Origin: Pythium myriotylum
Lineage: Eukaryota; Oomycota; Peronosporomycetes; Pythiales; Pythiaceae
DNA: 64,000 nt
Assembly (NCBI GenBank): GCA_023091665.1
Contig: JALJCQ010000004.1
Span: 1,116,001-1,180,000, forward strand
Direction: 5' to 3'
The position numbers were made by a program, and so were the translations under genes. Every line of letters starts with the position of its first letter. The stretch's first letter is position 1. Below the pieces are notes generated by a model that saw only the letters and a list, made by a program, of their open reading frames with translations, was not told where the DNA came from and did not search any database. Positions 43,483 through 53,015 of this stretch are shown here, in pieces.

Positions 43483-45483
43483 ATGCGTCTCGTGCAGCCC
43501 GTGGAAACTGGCCACGAGCTCATCCTCGCGACGCTGCTGCTGCACTTTGGAGTCGACGACATCGCCCAGCTCCCGAGCGCGTGGCAGCCCGTTGTCCGCG
43601 ACGTGTACGACATCGCCTCGAGTCTCGCCGAGGCCAAGGTCGCGTACCAGTGGGAACTCACGAAGCTTCGCGCTGAGCTCGAACGCATCCGCCCGGAGAC
43701 AGCAAGCCGCCCAAGCGCATCTGGGCTTTCGACTGAACGCGTGAGACAGGCGGCTTCTGCATCCTCCACTTCGTTGGCTCCGAACGTGCCCAAGCGCAAA
43801 GACAACCCAGACGCGAAATCACCGATTGAGACGAGCACAAACACTCGCGGAGACTGCAACGCTGCTGCTAAAACTTGCAATCGCATCAAGATTGTTGCTC
43901 AGAGTCTCCCACAAAGTGCACCGCGGTGGAACGCGTCGACGAAGGTGGGGAGCAACAAGATGATGCCCTCTCAGCCCCTCAGAATGCATCTGCCGTCAAA
44001 ACAGAAAGGAGATACTGGGAGCTTCGGACGAAGTGCATACTGCCAATGGCTCACCGCACCAGCTCGTCTGTCAGCCCGCAAGGCAGCCAAAAATGCTGTC
44101 AACCTCCCAGTGCCATTGCCCAACAAGCAATATATCCACGTAAGGCCAGGTCAACACATGGCATCTGAGGCTCCTGGCTCAGATGTCAACGGGAAAGTTC
44201 TTGATACTGAAACTGTTTGCGACCACGGACAAGAGGTAGCTATTGACCCCATCGAAGGCGCGTTAGTATTACAACAATCTGTACCACGGACGTGTTCTAC
44301 GATGACCAAGCTGCTCATCGACTTGTCCCCGTACAAGTGCATTGCCCAGCAACTGATCTGTGAAAGGCGCTTGCAAAACCTCCAGCGAACAATCAGCCAA
44401 ACATCTCAGTGGGATCTCAATTTTAGCGAAGGTGAGCTGATCGTCATTGTAACATGTGAGGCAGTGACACGGTGCCACTCAGTTCGTGACATTCGGGCTG
44501 CTTTGGCTTCCGTTTGCGATGAAGTGGAGACAGTTCGTCATGATTTGGTTACTGCCCTGAAGTTCATCGGTGGCGGGTGGAAAGATCGGGCGTGGCTCCT
44601 TTCCCGCCACGCAAAATTACTGGAAATGATGAACGAGATTGAAGAGTGGGTTGACGCCATCGCGAGCCTAGTAAACAGGTTCTCTTCCATCGCGCTTGCC
44701 AGGTCATCCGGGGATGATCTCTCTTCACCGACTCATTTGTGGAGAAATTTTGACGATTACCGCTTCTACGGCAAAAACGGGATCAGTTTGCACGAGATGG
44801 AAAACCTCCGTCGGCATCAATTAATGCCAAAATCTTGGAAGCACCTGACACCCGTCTTCGTTGAGTTCGCGGTCAGCTCCCTGCTTATGCGAGGCCTTGA
44901 AATCTACGTTGCGGCACTCATTCAACCACCCACACATGAATCTCTGAGTAATATTGGAGAAGCTGCGAGGGAGTTGCAGAGACTGGTGGACAAGTTTCAG
45001 GTTGCAAAGCGAAAATGTGCTAATGACCACCCGATGGTCGTTAAATGGCAAGATACAATCCTCTCTCGCCACGCTAAGACACTGGAAACGATCCAGCGAC
45101 GCGCAACGACGTGCTCAGAGTCATTATGCAGAGTTCCTAAACGCCTCCGTTTCAGCGTGGATGTGCCAACAACATGCACCACAACCACAAGGCTGGCCAG
45201 ATTTCCTTCAAGTTGGTTCTCGTGGGATGTGTACGAAGAACTTGTGCTAGCCATTGTTTCAAGTCACGTCACTTTCACTCGACTCCGCGAGGCAATGCCT
45301 TGCCATCGAGCTGCAGCGAAGACTGCCATCATCAGCCGCCTGAGAATGGTTAAGGGCGTAGCAGCTCCTTGGGCAGACTCCCGCTTCACCGAACTAACTG
45401 ACTCACGCTACTTTGAGAAGTGCGAGTACATCAAGCTCATGAATTGGTGCGACGTTCTCACTGAGATCATCTTGGAGGCATAG
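43483..45483 (+). CDS. Hypothetical protein, 666 residues
   Basis: Uninterrupted frame from the ATG at 43483, 92 bp downstream of the glucosidase. I do not recognise a family. The first 70 residues form a compact helical piece (HELILATLLLHFGVDDIAQL) with a coiled-coil-like end (AKVAYQWELTKLRAELERI). Residues 75-250 are Ser/Lys-rich and probably disordered. The C-terminal 380 residues are helical with many Trp, Leu and Arg (GGGWKDRAWLLSRHAKLLEMM; NFDDYRFYGKNGISLHEME; VKWQDTILSRHAKTLETIQR) and include two similar phrases, LLSRHAKLLE and ILSRHAKTLE, about 165 residues apart, suggesting an internal repeat. No signal peptide or membrane segment is evident. Confidence 0.75.
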   Translation: MRLVQPVETGHELILATLLLHFGVDDIAQLPSAWQPVVRDVYDIASSLAEAKVAYQWELTKLRAELERIRPETASRPSASGLSTERVRQAASASSTSLAPNVPKRKDNPDAKSPIETSTNTRGDCNAAAKTCNRIKIVAQSLPQSAPRWNASTKVGSNKMMPSQPLRMHLPSKQKGDTGSFGRSAYCQWLTAPARLSARKAAKNAVNLPVPLPNKQYIHVRPGQHMASEAPGSDVNGKVLDTETVCDHGQEVAIDPIEGALVLQQSVPRTCSTMTKLLIDLSPYKCIAQQLICERRLQNLQRTISQTSQWDLNFSEGELIVIVTCEAVTRCHSVRDIRAALASVCDEVETVRHDLVTALKFIGGGWKDRAWLLSRHAKLLEMMNEIEEWVDAIASLVNRFSSIALARSSGDDLSSPTHLWRNFDDYRFYGKNGISLHEMENLRRHQLMPKSWKHLTPVFVEFAVSSLLMRGLEIYVAALIQPPTHESLSNIGEAARELQRLVDKFQVAKRKCANDHPMVVKWQDTILSRHAKTLETIQRRATTCSESLCRVPKRLRFSVDVPTTCTTTTRLARFPSSWFSWDVYEELVLAIVSSHVTFTRLREAMPCHRAAAKTAIISRLRMVKGVAAPWADSRFTELTDSRYFEKCEYIKLMNWCDVLTEIILEA

Positions 45484-45848
45484 TCCTCGTGTCTTGCTGT
45501 GAGAAGACAGATGGTTGGAGAGTTCCAGATTCATTGCTAACTTAGAGTAGAACCACAAATGAGACGGATTCTCCGTTCGAAAAATTTCCACTCTTCTCTG
45601 ATTACATTTGGTGTCGGCGTATCGGCTTCAATCCATTTGGGACAAGAGCCACTGCTGGTTCGTCAGGCAAATGAACCGGATCAAATCATAAACACCGGCA
45701 GATCCCATACATTCCAGGAAACCCTTTCAGCTCAGATCTGGTATCTGATGCTGTCTCTTTCATTGGGTATATCCACGCAAGACTCAGATCATGCCACGCA
45801 CCTTGACCTCGTCGAGGAGGAGCGACCTCCCAAGCTCACGCCGGAACT
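45484..45848. other. Intergenic region upstream of FAM210-like gene
   Basis: 365 bp. A 98-codon frame (45559-45855, +) runs through it and overlaps the next gene's start but has no homology I recognise and odd composition, so it is left out. Probably the terminator of the previous gene and the promoter of the next. Confidence 0.45.
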
Positions 45849-46683
45849 ATGCTGAACCGCGCTGGATGGAGGTACTTGTCGTCGCGGCCGCTGCGGCGCG
45901 TGGTGCCGAGCGCACTCGCTGCGAGTGTAGACGGTCCATCGTGGCTGCTCTCCAGTCGCCGCTGCGCGCCGCTGCTTGGCGCGCACCGGCTTGCCTTCAC
46001 CAGAGCGCCTACTAATTCTGTCCCGTGCGTCCTGTTCCGCCGCTACGACAGACACGCATCGTCGTCGTCATCGAGCCCAGCACCGAATCGAAGTATGCGA
46101 GAGAGTTCGCCACTCAAGGACTCGCCAGTGCTTTCCCCCACCGAGGTAAGTTGTGCCAGCAGTTTGTGAGTCTCGTGCCGCCTCTGACGCAGTTTTACGA
46201 GCTCAGTCTTCCCGACTGACCGAAGCGACAGACGAAGAGCTGGGCGAGAGCCCCACTGAACCTGAGCCGACTGAGAACCTCTCGTGGAAGGAACGCGCGA
46301 AGACATTTGCCGTCGAGTATGGCCGCGTCGGTATTGCCACGCATTTGGTGCTCTCGGTCGTATCCATATCTGTCATCTACGTGGTCGTCTCGAGTGGAGT
46401 TGATGTCTCTGGGCTGCTTCATGCTCTCGGGCTCTCGACAGACAATGCCGGCAAGGACGCAGCCGCGTCTTCGGCTGGATCTTTCATCATTGCCTACGCC
46501 ATCTACAAGGTCGCAGCGCCTGTGCGCTGGCCCCTGACGTTCGCGGTGACTCCCGTAGTCATGCGTGCCTTGCGCCGCCGTGGCTACATGCTGCCCAAGA
46601 CGAAGAGTAATGCCCATCGCTCGCCTCGTCCAGATTCGGAGGATACCTCGCGCTTCGATCGCCATGGTGGACCGAGGCAGTAG
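45849..46683 (+). CDS. FAM210-type (DUF1279) mitochondrial membrane protein
   Basis: Two exons (45849-46145 and 46207-46683, 61-nt intron with GTAAGT donor) give 257 residues. The first 80 residues are Arg/Ser/Leu-rich without acidic residues: a mitochondrial presequence. Exon 2 carries the DUF1279 domain: AVEYGRVGIATHLVLSVVSI (first membrane helix), VVVSSGVDVSGLLHALGLS, then AGSFIIAYAIYKVAAPVRWP (second helix) and FAVTPVVMRALRRRGYM. This matches FAM210A/B, mitochondrial inner-membrane proteins involved in mitochondrial translation or cell energetics in animals. The C-terminus is Arg/Asp/Ser-rich. The first ATG in frame is used; downstream Met codons would remove the presequence. Confidence 0.9.
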
Positions 46684-46948
46684 TCGACTCGGTACTCTTC
46701 CACCGAATCCGATTTCACGCACATGCACAAGGTGATTCCCACTCGATCGCGGCCGTGGGTGCCCTGGAGACTGGGCATGCATTACGGCTCTTTGTGGACA
46801 TTTGTACGTTGGAGGTGACAATACAACGCCCGTTGAAAGGAGAGCATGGTGTCTTCCTGCCTCATGGACATGTGACGTGCTGTGTATCTAATGACAGAAG
46901 TTTCTCAGTACAACTCCAGGCGTGGCTTTTGTAGCTATTGAGACGGCC

Positions 46949-48037
46949 ATGGCGTGGCCAAGCGACACAGATGATGAGGACCCGGAGCGCCTCCACGAGC
47001 GCCGTCGACGGCGTATGAGCGTGGGCTCAGAAAACGGACGAGACGCAGCTGATGACGCGCGCCACGAGAGCAGCCACGCCCGCTCGCAGCGGCCTGGCGT
47101 GCTCAAGCCGGCGCTCGTGTGCACGGCCGAGAGCGTCAAGGTGCTCGTGACGCTGCTCTCGTGCCTCTTCCAGGGCAAGAAAGACCAGCGCGTGCGCTGC
47201 GACATCGATCGAGACGGCTTCCTCTTCACGTCTCACTCACGAGGAAAATCGCTCCAGATCAAGACGTCGCTCGGTAGCGAGGTGTTCGAATCATATAGCT
47301 TTGACGGAGAAGCCGGTGGCACAAATGACGGCTCAGACGAAGGTCGTGGGGAGGACGTCGGCGATGACGATACGCAGAACGCACAATACAGCTTCGCACT
47401 CAACCTCAATGCTTTCATCGAATGTCTCTCGATGTTCGGGCCGACAGCACTTGCGACCTCGTCGTTGCGGATGAGCTACTATCCAGCGACATCAAACCTC
47501 ACGCTCATTGTCGAAGATAACGGTGTGATTTGCGAATGTTCGATGCAAGTGCTCGAGTTGGAAGGAAACGACGTGGGTCAATTGGAGTTTGAGGCTGCTT
47601 TCGAGCAGTCAGCGGTCGTAGCGCGGTGCATTATGCAGAGCGAGCCACTCCATGACGCGTTCGCCGAGCTTTATGACTTGCCGAGTGCTGCAACCGTCAC
47701 AATTTCGATGTACGATGATTCGCCAGGAAGCAGTTGTTGTCTACGTCTCAGCGCAACGTCGGAAAGTGGCTCTTGCGAGATAGATTTCGCTCGATCCTCG
47801 ACGGCTTTCATCGAGTTCTTCTGCGTTGGTAACGATGACTGTGGGGGAGAATGGGCAGCGAACTTTCATGTTGCAGTTCTCCAACAGGCCTTCAAGGCTT
47901 TAGCTCACTCGAACGAGACCTTCCTGAGGATGAATGCGGGCGGCTTCCTCTCTGTGCAGCACATGGTTGAGAGTGGTTCCGGCGACAAGGCATTCATAGA
48001 CGCACTAATCAGTCCAGAGGATACTTCGACGCCGTAA
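46949..48037 (+). CDS. RAD1: DNA-damage checkpoint clamp subunit RAD1
   Basis: Subunit of the RAD9-RAD1-HUS1 (9-1-1) checkpoint clamp, a PCNA-like ring loaded at damaged DNA. Uninterrupted frame of 362 residues (human RAD1 is 282). The first 45 residues are an acidic/Arg-rich extension. The clamp fold begins at about PALVCTAESVKVLVTLLSCL. Conserved RAD1 features: DIDRDGFLFTSHSRGKSLQ, FALNLNAFIECLSMFGP (strong RAD1 signature), ALRM-like SSLRMSYYPATSNLTL, and C-terminal FLRMNAGGFLSVQHMVES. An Asp/Gly-rich insertion (GGTNDGSDEGRGEDVGDDD) sits between strands where the human protein has a short loop. The start is the ATG at 46949; the frame is open a little upstream without another ATG. Confidence 0.93.
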   Translation: MAWPSDTDDEDPERLHERRRRRMSVGSENGRDAADDARHESSHARSQRPGVLKPALVCTAESVKVLVTLLSCLFQGKKDQRVRCDIDRDGFLFTSHSRGKSLQIKTSLGSEVFESYSFDGEAGGTNDGSDEGRGEDVGDDDTQNAQYSFALNLNAFIECLSMFGPTALATSSLRMSYYPATSNLTLIVEDNGVICECSMQVLELEGNDVGQLEFEAAFEQSAVVARCIMQSEPLHDAFAELYDLPSAATVTISMYDDSPGSSCCLRLSATSESGSCEIDFARSSTAFIEFFCVGNDDCGGEWAANFHVAVLQQAFKALAHSNETFLRMNAGGFLSVQHMVESGSGDKAFIDALISPEDTSTP

Positions 48038-48336
48038 GATGTTAGTGATGGGTACAAATCGGGGTGGTCGGTTTTCTTCTGAAGAGAGTTCGTAGAGCAA
48101 ATCGTAACATCAAGCAGAAACAGCCGAAGTTCTTCTTTGCTTATTGATGAGTTCACTGGTGTCCTTACCAAGGCTACGTCGAGTGAATGCAAAGAGCCCC
48201 ACTACACGCGAGAAAGGTTCCCAGGATTGTGAATCTGGTAGATGCATAGAATTCCAACGTGATCAAGGCGTTTATCAATGGCTTCTATTGAGAAGTGGCT
48301 TGTGCATCCCAAGTGTTATTCATAGTCACAACAGCA

Positions 48337-50190
48337 ATGCAAAACAGCTTGATCACCATGAGCGAGTCCAATGAAGCAATCCCAGGGTACATCACTGTGC
48401 GACTCTTGGGGAGTGGTCAGTTCGGGGACGTGTTTCTCGTTCGACGTGAACGAGATGGCCGATTATTTGCTGCTAAAGTGACGCGAGTTGGCGGCGAGGC
48501 AGGCATACGAGAGGCACAGATGCTGCAGAACTTACGCCACCCCAACATTATTCGATGCGAGGAAGTTTTGCGTGTGGGACTCCAATCCAGGATTGTCATT
48601 GTGACGGAGTTCGCAGATAATGGTGACCTCGAGAGCTACATTCATCAATTCGTTCAGCAGTAAGAAGTGATTTTTTAGTACTTATCTAAGGACTGCAGCA
48701 ATGATTGTCATTACAGGAACGAGAGAATACCAGAGGATGAAGTGATGAGGCTGTTCATTCAGATATCGCTCGCTCTCGCATACTTACATGGTCAAGGCAT
48801 ACTACACAGGTAGGCGAAGCTACCGACTATGTTTCTCCGCCCGATATTTTAACTCGTAGGAAATAGGGATCTGAAGCCGAAGGTGCGCCGAGATGGATCG
48901 TATTACGACCACTGCTGTCGGATTTCCTTTTGCTCGAGCTGATCATTAATTAACTATGCACACCTCAGAACATTTTGATAGACGGAAATGGCATTGCAAA
49001 GTTAGGCGACTTTGGAGTATCAAGAGCGTTGAAGAACCCCACGGATGTCGCAGTGTCGATAACAGGCACCCCAACTTACATGTACGCGATGCAGCCACTT
49101 CGAAGAGCTACACCATTTACACATTTCATACCAAACAGGTCGCCAGAGCTCATGGATAGCCAACCGTATGACGCCAAAGCAGACGTATGGAGTCTCGGGT
49201 GTATCCTGCACGAACTAGCGACGTCTGCTCCCCCATTTCAAGCCAAGGCTCTTGGGGCTCTCGTGATGCAGATCATGAGTCATAACCCACCACCGCTTCC
49301 ACCGTCGTATTCTCGGGAGCTAGATGTGTTCGCCAAAACGTTGCTCAGCAAGGACCCAAAGGTGCGTTTGAGTCTCCCGTCTTGAGATTACGTTGACGCA
49401 TGGTTATCATAGAAACGGCCCACAGTCAAAGAAGTTTTGAGTCACGTCTTGATCCAACGTCATGTCTTCCACCTTGCCAGCGTAGCCCCATCGCGGTTAT
49501 CATCGAGTGCAATTCCGTATCCAAGGCAACATCAAGACTGCTCAGCAGTTCAAACGCTCACGCCACACCAAAGGATGATAACAGCAGCACGACCGCCCCA
49601 GTCGACGGCCCTTAGTGATGCGTCCGCACGCGAAGACGAAGTATCACTTCGTCGGCAAGCGTTCTTCGAGAATCAGGTGGGCGAAATTAGGCGATCTTTG
49701 CTCATGACGGAGTTCAAACTCAACCAAGCATCCGCAGGCTGCAGCACTCCGCAACAAAGGACGCGTAGAGCGCGAGAAAGACGCGCCTGCTCCATTTCTC
49801 GACAATAGCGAGCCATTCTGTGCACACGCCGCACCCCCACCAGGGCGCACACCAAACCTGCGGGGGCCTGAAATTGAAAGTGTTCGTGAGCACACAAAAC
49901 AATACTATCTCGAGAACGCGCGACTCGCCAAGATCAACAAGCAACGAGCCTTGCAAGACTTGCATGGGCAGTCCGAGATTAGCCCCCACATGAGATGCAG
50001 TGCATCTCCAGAAGCTCAGGCAGGCTCGAACGTGCAGCCTCCGCCTGCTCCGTTCCGATGTTCGTCACACCCGCCGTATGAGGCATTGCTCGAGGAAGAA
50101 CGGCGACGCGTCCAACATGAGAGGAAGCTGCTGCATGAGCGAATGCGTCAGCACCACGAATCCGCCAAGGCTGTTCTGATACGTGACTGA
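48337..50190 (+). CDS. NIMA-related (NEK) protein kinase
   Basis: Seven exons (48337-48659, 48717-48809, 48867-48882, 48969-49081, 49139-49361, 49413-49676, 49738-50190) encode 494 residues. Kinase domain, residues about 15-275: LGSGQFGDVFLV, AAKVTRV, HRDLKPKNILI, GDFGVSRAL, TGTPTYMSPEL and ADVWSLGCILHELAT. The third exon is only 16 nt and supplies the catalytic-loop codons RDLKPK. After the kinase is a NEK-type coiled tail: RRQAFFENQAAALRNKGRVE, then a Pro-rich stretch and the helix LLEEERRRVQHERKLLHERM. NEKs act in mitosis and cilia. The start could also be the ATG at 48358. The last 310 bp form the outer end of the inverted duplication; a broken copy lies at 54601-54912. Confidence 0.92.
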
Positions 50191-51812
50191 GTCATGTAGA
50201 GGGGTGATGCAGCTCGTGGTCCGGACTCGGGTCCGCTCACACCCCTGCTGCCACTTAGTCGTGCACATCCCGTCGCAATATCACAGAGAAAGGATAGCGA
50301 TGTCTAGTCGCAGCCAGCACACTAGTTAGTGCCTTGTAGCACTACCCGTTGCAGTAAAACGACCGCGAACCCGAACAACCAACCCATGGACAAATGGACC
50401 GTGTTTTCATTTCTCATGTTACATGGTGGTCGACCTCGGAGCCCTCCTACACTGCCTATCGCTCTCGACGTCTCCCACCCACGCAGTCGCCCACACAAAC
50501 GTCACACTTACTCGCAGTCCAGCACGATACGGCCAGGCAGCTTGCCGTCGGCCATGCGGTCGTAGATGCTCGGCAAGTTGCTCAGGTTCTCGACCTCGTA
50601 GTTGACCTTGACGTCGCCGTATGCCGCCACCTTGAGCGCCTCGACGGCGTCCTGGCGGTTGCCCACGTACGAGCCGATGATGCGGTGCGAGTTGAGCACC
50701 GAGTTGAACACACCCGCCGTGATGCTCGTGTCCTTGGGCAGACCGACCATGATGACTGAGCCGTACGGACGCAGGAACTCGAGGGCCTGGTTGTACGCCT
50801 CGCCGCTTGACGCCACCACGATGGTGCCGTGCGCGCCGCGACCGCCCGTGGCCTCCTTGACCTTGTCCACGACGCCGCCCTCCTTGAAGTCGATGAAGTC
50901 GGTGATGCCGTAGCTCGCGACCAGCTTGCGCTTCTCAGCACCCGAGTCGATGGCGATCACACGGTAGCCCATGGCGCGCGCGTACTGGCAGGCCAGGTGG
51001 CCGAGACCTCCGCCGGCACCAGGGATCACGACGAAGTCGCCCGGGTTGCCACCGAACTCCTTGAGCGCCTTGTACACCGTCACGCCGGCGCAGAGGATCG
51101 GCGCGGCCGAGTCGAGCGGCAGCTCCTTCGGGATCGGCGTCACGTGCTCCGCGAACGACACGCACCACTGCTGGAACGAGCCGTCGACCGTGAAGCCGTG
51201 GAGCTCAGCCTCTTCGCACGTCGGCTCGTGGCCCTTGCGGCAGTCCTCGCAGCCGAGGCACGAGTTGGCGAGCCACTTGACGCCCACCGGGTCGCCCACC
51301 TTGAGCTTGGTGACCGTGTTCTTGCCGATGGCCGCGACGTAGCCAGCGCCTTCGTGGCCACCGACGAGCGGCACCTTGTTGTCCAGCGGCCAGTCGCCGA
51401 GCCAGACGTGGAGGTCCGTGTGGCACACGCCCGAGTAGGCGAGGCGCACGAGCACCTCTCCGGGCTTGAGGTCCTCCGGCTGGACCACGGGCCAGTCCTT
51501 GCGCACTTGGAGCGGCGCGTTGTTCTTCTCAAAGACGACGGCGGTCTGCGTCTTGGGGATGTCGTACTTGGCCTGCGACTTGACCGAGAATGAGCGCGAC
51601 TGGCAGCGCGCGCACGTGCATCCCGGCGCGTGGTTGCTGCAGTTGCCGCAGCGGCAGGCGCGTCCGTGGAGCGAGAGCGGCGACGAGGACGCGAGCACGG
51701 AGAAGGACTTGGTCGAGGTCTGGAGTGCGCGGCGCGCAGGCTGCTGGAAGCGGGTCACGACGCGCAACATGGCTGGGGGAGGTGGTGGGTCGAAGGCGCG
51801 GGGTCGGAGGGG
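49877..51812. repeat. Inverted duplication, left arm
   Basis: About 1.9 kb that reappears in reverse orientation at 52975-54912. It contains the 3' end of the NEK gene, about 315 bp of intergenic DNA and the whole minus-strand ADH gene. Positions pair with a constant coordinate sum of 104786 in the ADH part. The sum rises to about 104791 in the NEK tail, meaning small indels between. The right arm departs from this one near base 51812, about 40 bp upstream of the ADH start. Confidence 0.93.
50508..51770 (-). CDS. Zinc alcohol dehydrogenase, mitochondrial-type (copy A)
   Basis: NAD-dependent zinc alcohol dehydrogenase, 420 residues, no intron. Residues 1-70 are a presequence-like extension with a striking Cys/His cluster (CRCGNCSNHAPGCTCARCQ, about residues 39-57). 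Catalytic domain: Zn-binding GVCHTDLH and GGHEGAGYV; structural zinc loop CLGCEDCRKGHEPTC; then the catalytic-zinc Cys in PILCAGVTVYKAL and coenzyme motif GAGGGLGHLACQYA with the Asp of IAIDSG for NAD. Closest in pattern to fungal/bacterial ADH1-type enzymes that interconvert ethanol and acetaldehyde. The coding sequence appears identical at the nucleotide level to copy B at 53016-54278: the same frames on both strands translate identically. It ends 317 bp from the NEK stop codon and points away from copy B across a 1.2 kb spacer. Confidence 0.96.
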   Translation of the reverse strand: MLRVVTRFQQPARRALQTSTKSFSVLASSSPLSLHGRACRCGNCSNHAPGCTCARCQSRSFSVKSQAKYDIPKTQTAVVFEKNNAPLQVRKDWPVVQPEDLKPGEVLVRLAYSGVCHTDLHVWLGDWPLDNKVPLVGGHEGAGYVAAIGKNTVTKLKVGDPVGVKWLANSCLGCEDCRKGHEPTCEEAELHGFTVDGSFQQWCVSFAEHVTPIPKELPLDSAAPILCAGVTVYKALKEFGGNPGDFVVIPGAGGGLGHLACQYARAMGYRVIAIDSGAEKRKLVASYGITDFIDFKEGGVVDKVKEATGGRGAHGTIVVASSGEAYNQALEFLRPYGSVIMVGLPKDTSITAGVFNSVLNSHRIIGSYVGNRQDAVEALKVAAYGDVKVNYEVENLSNLPSIYDRMADGKLPGRIVLDCE

Positions 51813-52974
51813 AGGTGGTGTGTGTCTGGCTGTTCGGAAGATGTGCTGAAGCGAGAGCCGGCAAATCCCAGAATGAGAGAATCCGGTGCTGGCGCGTTGG
51901 AGCCGAGTCGTTAAACAGGTAGTTCAAGTGTAGAGACTCATTAAACGGGGCGACTGCCGTTGGTCAGCCGAAACCGTTCGGCGTGTTGACGCTTCCTGGC
52001 TCAGCCGCCATTGCCGCCGGCGGGCTGACTCGCCGCGCGCGTTGCTGGCTGATTGTGGGCCGGCCCATAGTGCGCGCGTTCGTTCGCTCCTGGCCGTCGC
52101 CCTGCCGACGCGCCAAGCACCAAGTTGAAGTCGCTTCCTGACGCTCCGTTGATGACCAAAGCGCGTCACGCTCGTCGAGGCCGCGCGCCGTGATTGCGCT
52201 CGGCTGACAGGCCTGGTCTGGCGTGCCGGTGCCTCGTTTTGATGGGTGAATACGGCCCTCGCTGTCGCGCTCCGGGGCATATCATATGCCGACCAGCCGC
52301 TAATTCAGGATGGACGTTGAACTTCAAGCGCTGTGGACCTTTCGGGAGTGAGCGAGTGGACAGAGAACAGAACGGCGGGAAGACGGCGCCGGCGGGGCGA
52401 CGACCTGCGCGTGCCCGCGTCTTCTCGCGCCGCTTGGCGTCCGCATCCGCCGCTTCGTCTCGGGAACCGCGTCGCCGTCGAGCGAAACGGCTCGCGGCGG
52501 CGGTCGGCAGAGCCGTCGGCGCGCCATCATGACTCGCGTTCCATTTTTGCTGGTCACGGGATCTTTGGGACGAAGAGACACGCAACCGAGACAAACCCCA
52601 CGTAACCCTGTGAGGTTTTATAGGAAAAAACAAGGTTTTGGAGGAAAAACCTACCTAACTTCAAGGAGGTTACGCTATTCAGCCAACAAACTGAGGAGGT
52701 AAAGATCTGCGCCACTGGCTCAGATGGGACGCTGCTTGGTCGTCGTGGGATCCTCTACGACCGCGCGCCGCGGAGATGGGCCGGCGGCCATGTCATCCGC
52801 CCTTCAAGTTGAACTCGACGGGGAGGAGGGCTGACCTGCTGCCGGGCGCGCGACTAGCCTCGCGAAGAGACTGCGCGCCTTTGCCCCCGCGCCTCGACAC
52901 AGACGCCGCGGCTGCTTGGGGCAGCGGAAGGCAACCGCGGCAAGTACCATTCCCGAATCCTCCGCCTAGCGCGC
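51813..52974. other. Spacer between the two ADH arms (double promoter region)
   Basis: About 1.16 kb, GC-rich, lying between two outward-facing ADH starts, so it must contain both ADH promoters. I find no credible coding sequence; frames up to about 175 codons here are composition artefacts. An in-frame extension upstream of copy B back to 52776 has no ATG in a plausible context. Sequence on the two sides of the spacer is not mirrored, so the two ADH copies have different upstream regions beyond about 40 bp. Confidence 0.6.
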
Positions 52975-53015
52975 ACGCCGACTCCGCGCCTTCGACCCAC
53001 CACCTCCCCCCAGCC

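Noticed and set aside
45559..45855. 98-codon plus frame before the FAM210-like gene
   Set aside because: No homology; it overlaps the next gene's start in another frame.
50829..51593. 254-codon antisense frame inside ADH (and its twin at 53193-53957)
   Set aside because: High GC at third codon positions keeps the antisense frame open. It has no recognisable domain and follows the ADH frame exactly.
52776..53015. 80-residue in-frame N-terminal extension of ADH copy B
   Set aside because: It has no suitable ATG, is not present upstream of copy A, and the ATG at 53016 begins a normal presequence.
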